Assembly: GCA_014859345.1 (NCBI GenBank)
Contig: JACUUL010000013.1
Location: 1 to 40,365 of the forward strand
DNA: 40,365 nt
Direction of reading: 5' to 3'
Origin: Thermoleophilia bacterium
Lineage (GTDB): Bacteria; Actinomycetota; Thermoleophilia; BMS3ABIN01
The notes beneath the pieces are model-generated. The model made no database searches and was not told where the DNA came from. It saw only the letters and a program-made list of their open reading frames with translations. Both the position numbers and the translations under genes were made by a program. Of the stretch, positions 40,140 to 40,365 are shown one piece after another (the first letter of the stretch is position 1; each line of letters opens with the position of its first letter).

Positions 40140-40365
40140 TTAATCCTTGTGTTTGTTCCCAATGATTCTGTGCTCATTTAATAATCCTGAATTCTTTTTA
40201 TCTCGCCAAAGGTTTACAAGTAACTGTTCGAACAGCAAAGCGTCGTCGTGATCTTCGGTAACAACGAATTTGAATGTGTAATTTTCTGAAAGCCAGCACG
40301 GTATTTCTGACAGGACTTTAAGAGATAACCCGCCGCGACCTCGCAATTTCCCGATGGCTACGCGG
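40140..40365 (-). CDS. Hypothetical protein, 5' end beyond window
   Basis: Frame open to the window edge: ...RVAIGKLRGRGGLSLKVLSEIPCWLSENYTFKFVVTEDHDDALLFEQLLVNLWRDKKNSGLLNEHRIIGNKHKD*. Confidence 0.45.
   Translation of the reverse strand, partial: RVAIGKLRGRGGLSLKVLSEIPCWLSENYTFKFVVTEDHDDALLFEQLLVNLWRDKKNSGLLNEHRIIGNKHKD

Noticed and set aside
1-40365. CRISPR arrays, transposases, integrases, toxin-antitoxin or defence genes
   Set aside because: No evenly spaced direct repeats and no ORF with such motifs seen.

Overview
The window is a near-complete ribosomal-protein / transcription-translation supercluster, almost all on the minus strand. Read 5'->3' on the minus strand, the order is: rpmG - tRNA-Trp(CCA) - secE - nusG - rplK - rplA - [L10-leader-like region + intrinsic attenuator] - rplJ - rplL - rpoB - rpoC - rpsL - rpsG - fusA - tuf - rpsJ - rplC - rplD - rplW - rplB - rpsS - rplV - rpsC - rplP - rpmC - rpsQ - rplN - rplX - rplE - rpsN - rpsH - rplF - rplR - rpsE - rpmD - rplO - secY - adk - map - infA - rpmJ - rpsM - rpsK - rpsD - rpoA - rplQ - truA. 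Flanks are a LysR regulator with a divergent HPP-family membrane protein and a K+-independent-type H+-pyrophosphatase on the left, and a small conserved membrane protein plus an AT-richer stretch of gene fragments on the right. Gene content and protein style suggest a GC-rich, Gram-positive/Actinobacteriota-like lineage (inference only). I found no CRISPR, transposase, intein, defence or biosynthetic system, and I do not claim a new system. The observations worth a second look are: (i) recurrent GTTTCC/GGAAAC inverted repeats in intergenic gaps, some able to pair with the downstream Shine-Dalgarno; (ii) a REP-like GTCATTCTGAG palindrome between rpsH and rplF; (iii) a Cys4 insertion in EF-Tu within a zinc-rich protein set; (iv) large low-complexity additions to L3, L4 and SecE; (v) a consensus str-operon promoter overlapping the rpoC terminator hairpin, with a structured rpsL leader; (vi) an intrinsic terminator directly in front of rpsJ. 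All calls come from reading the sequence and supplied ORFs; no search was run.
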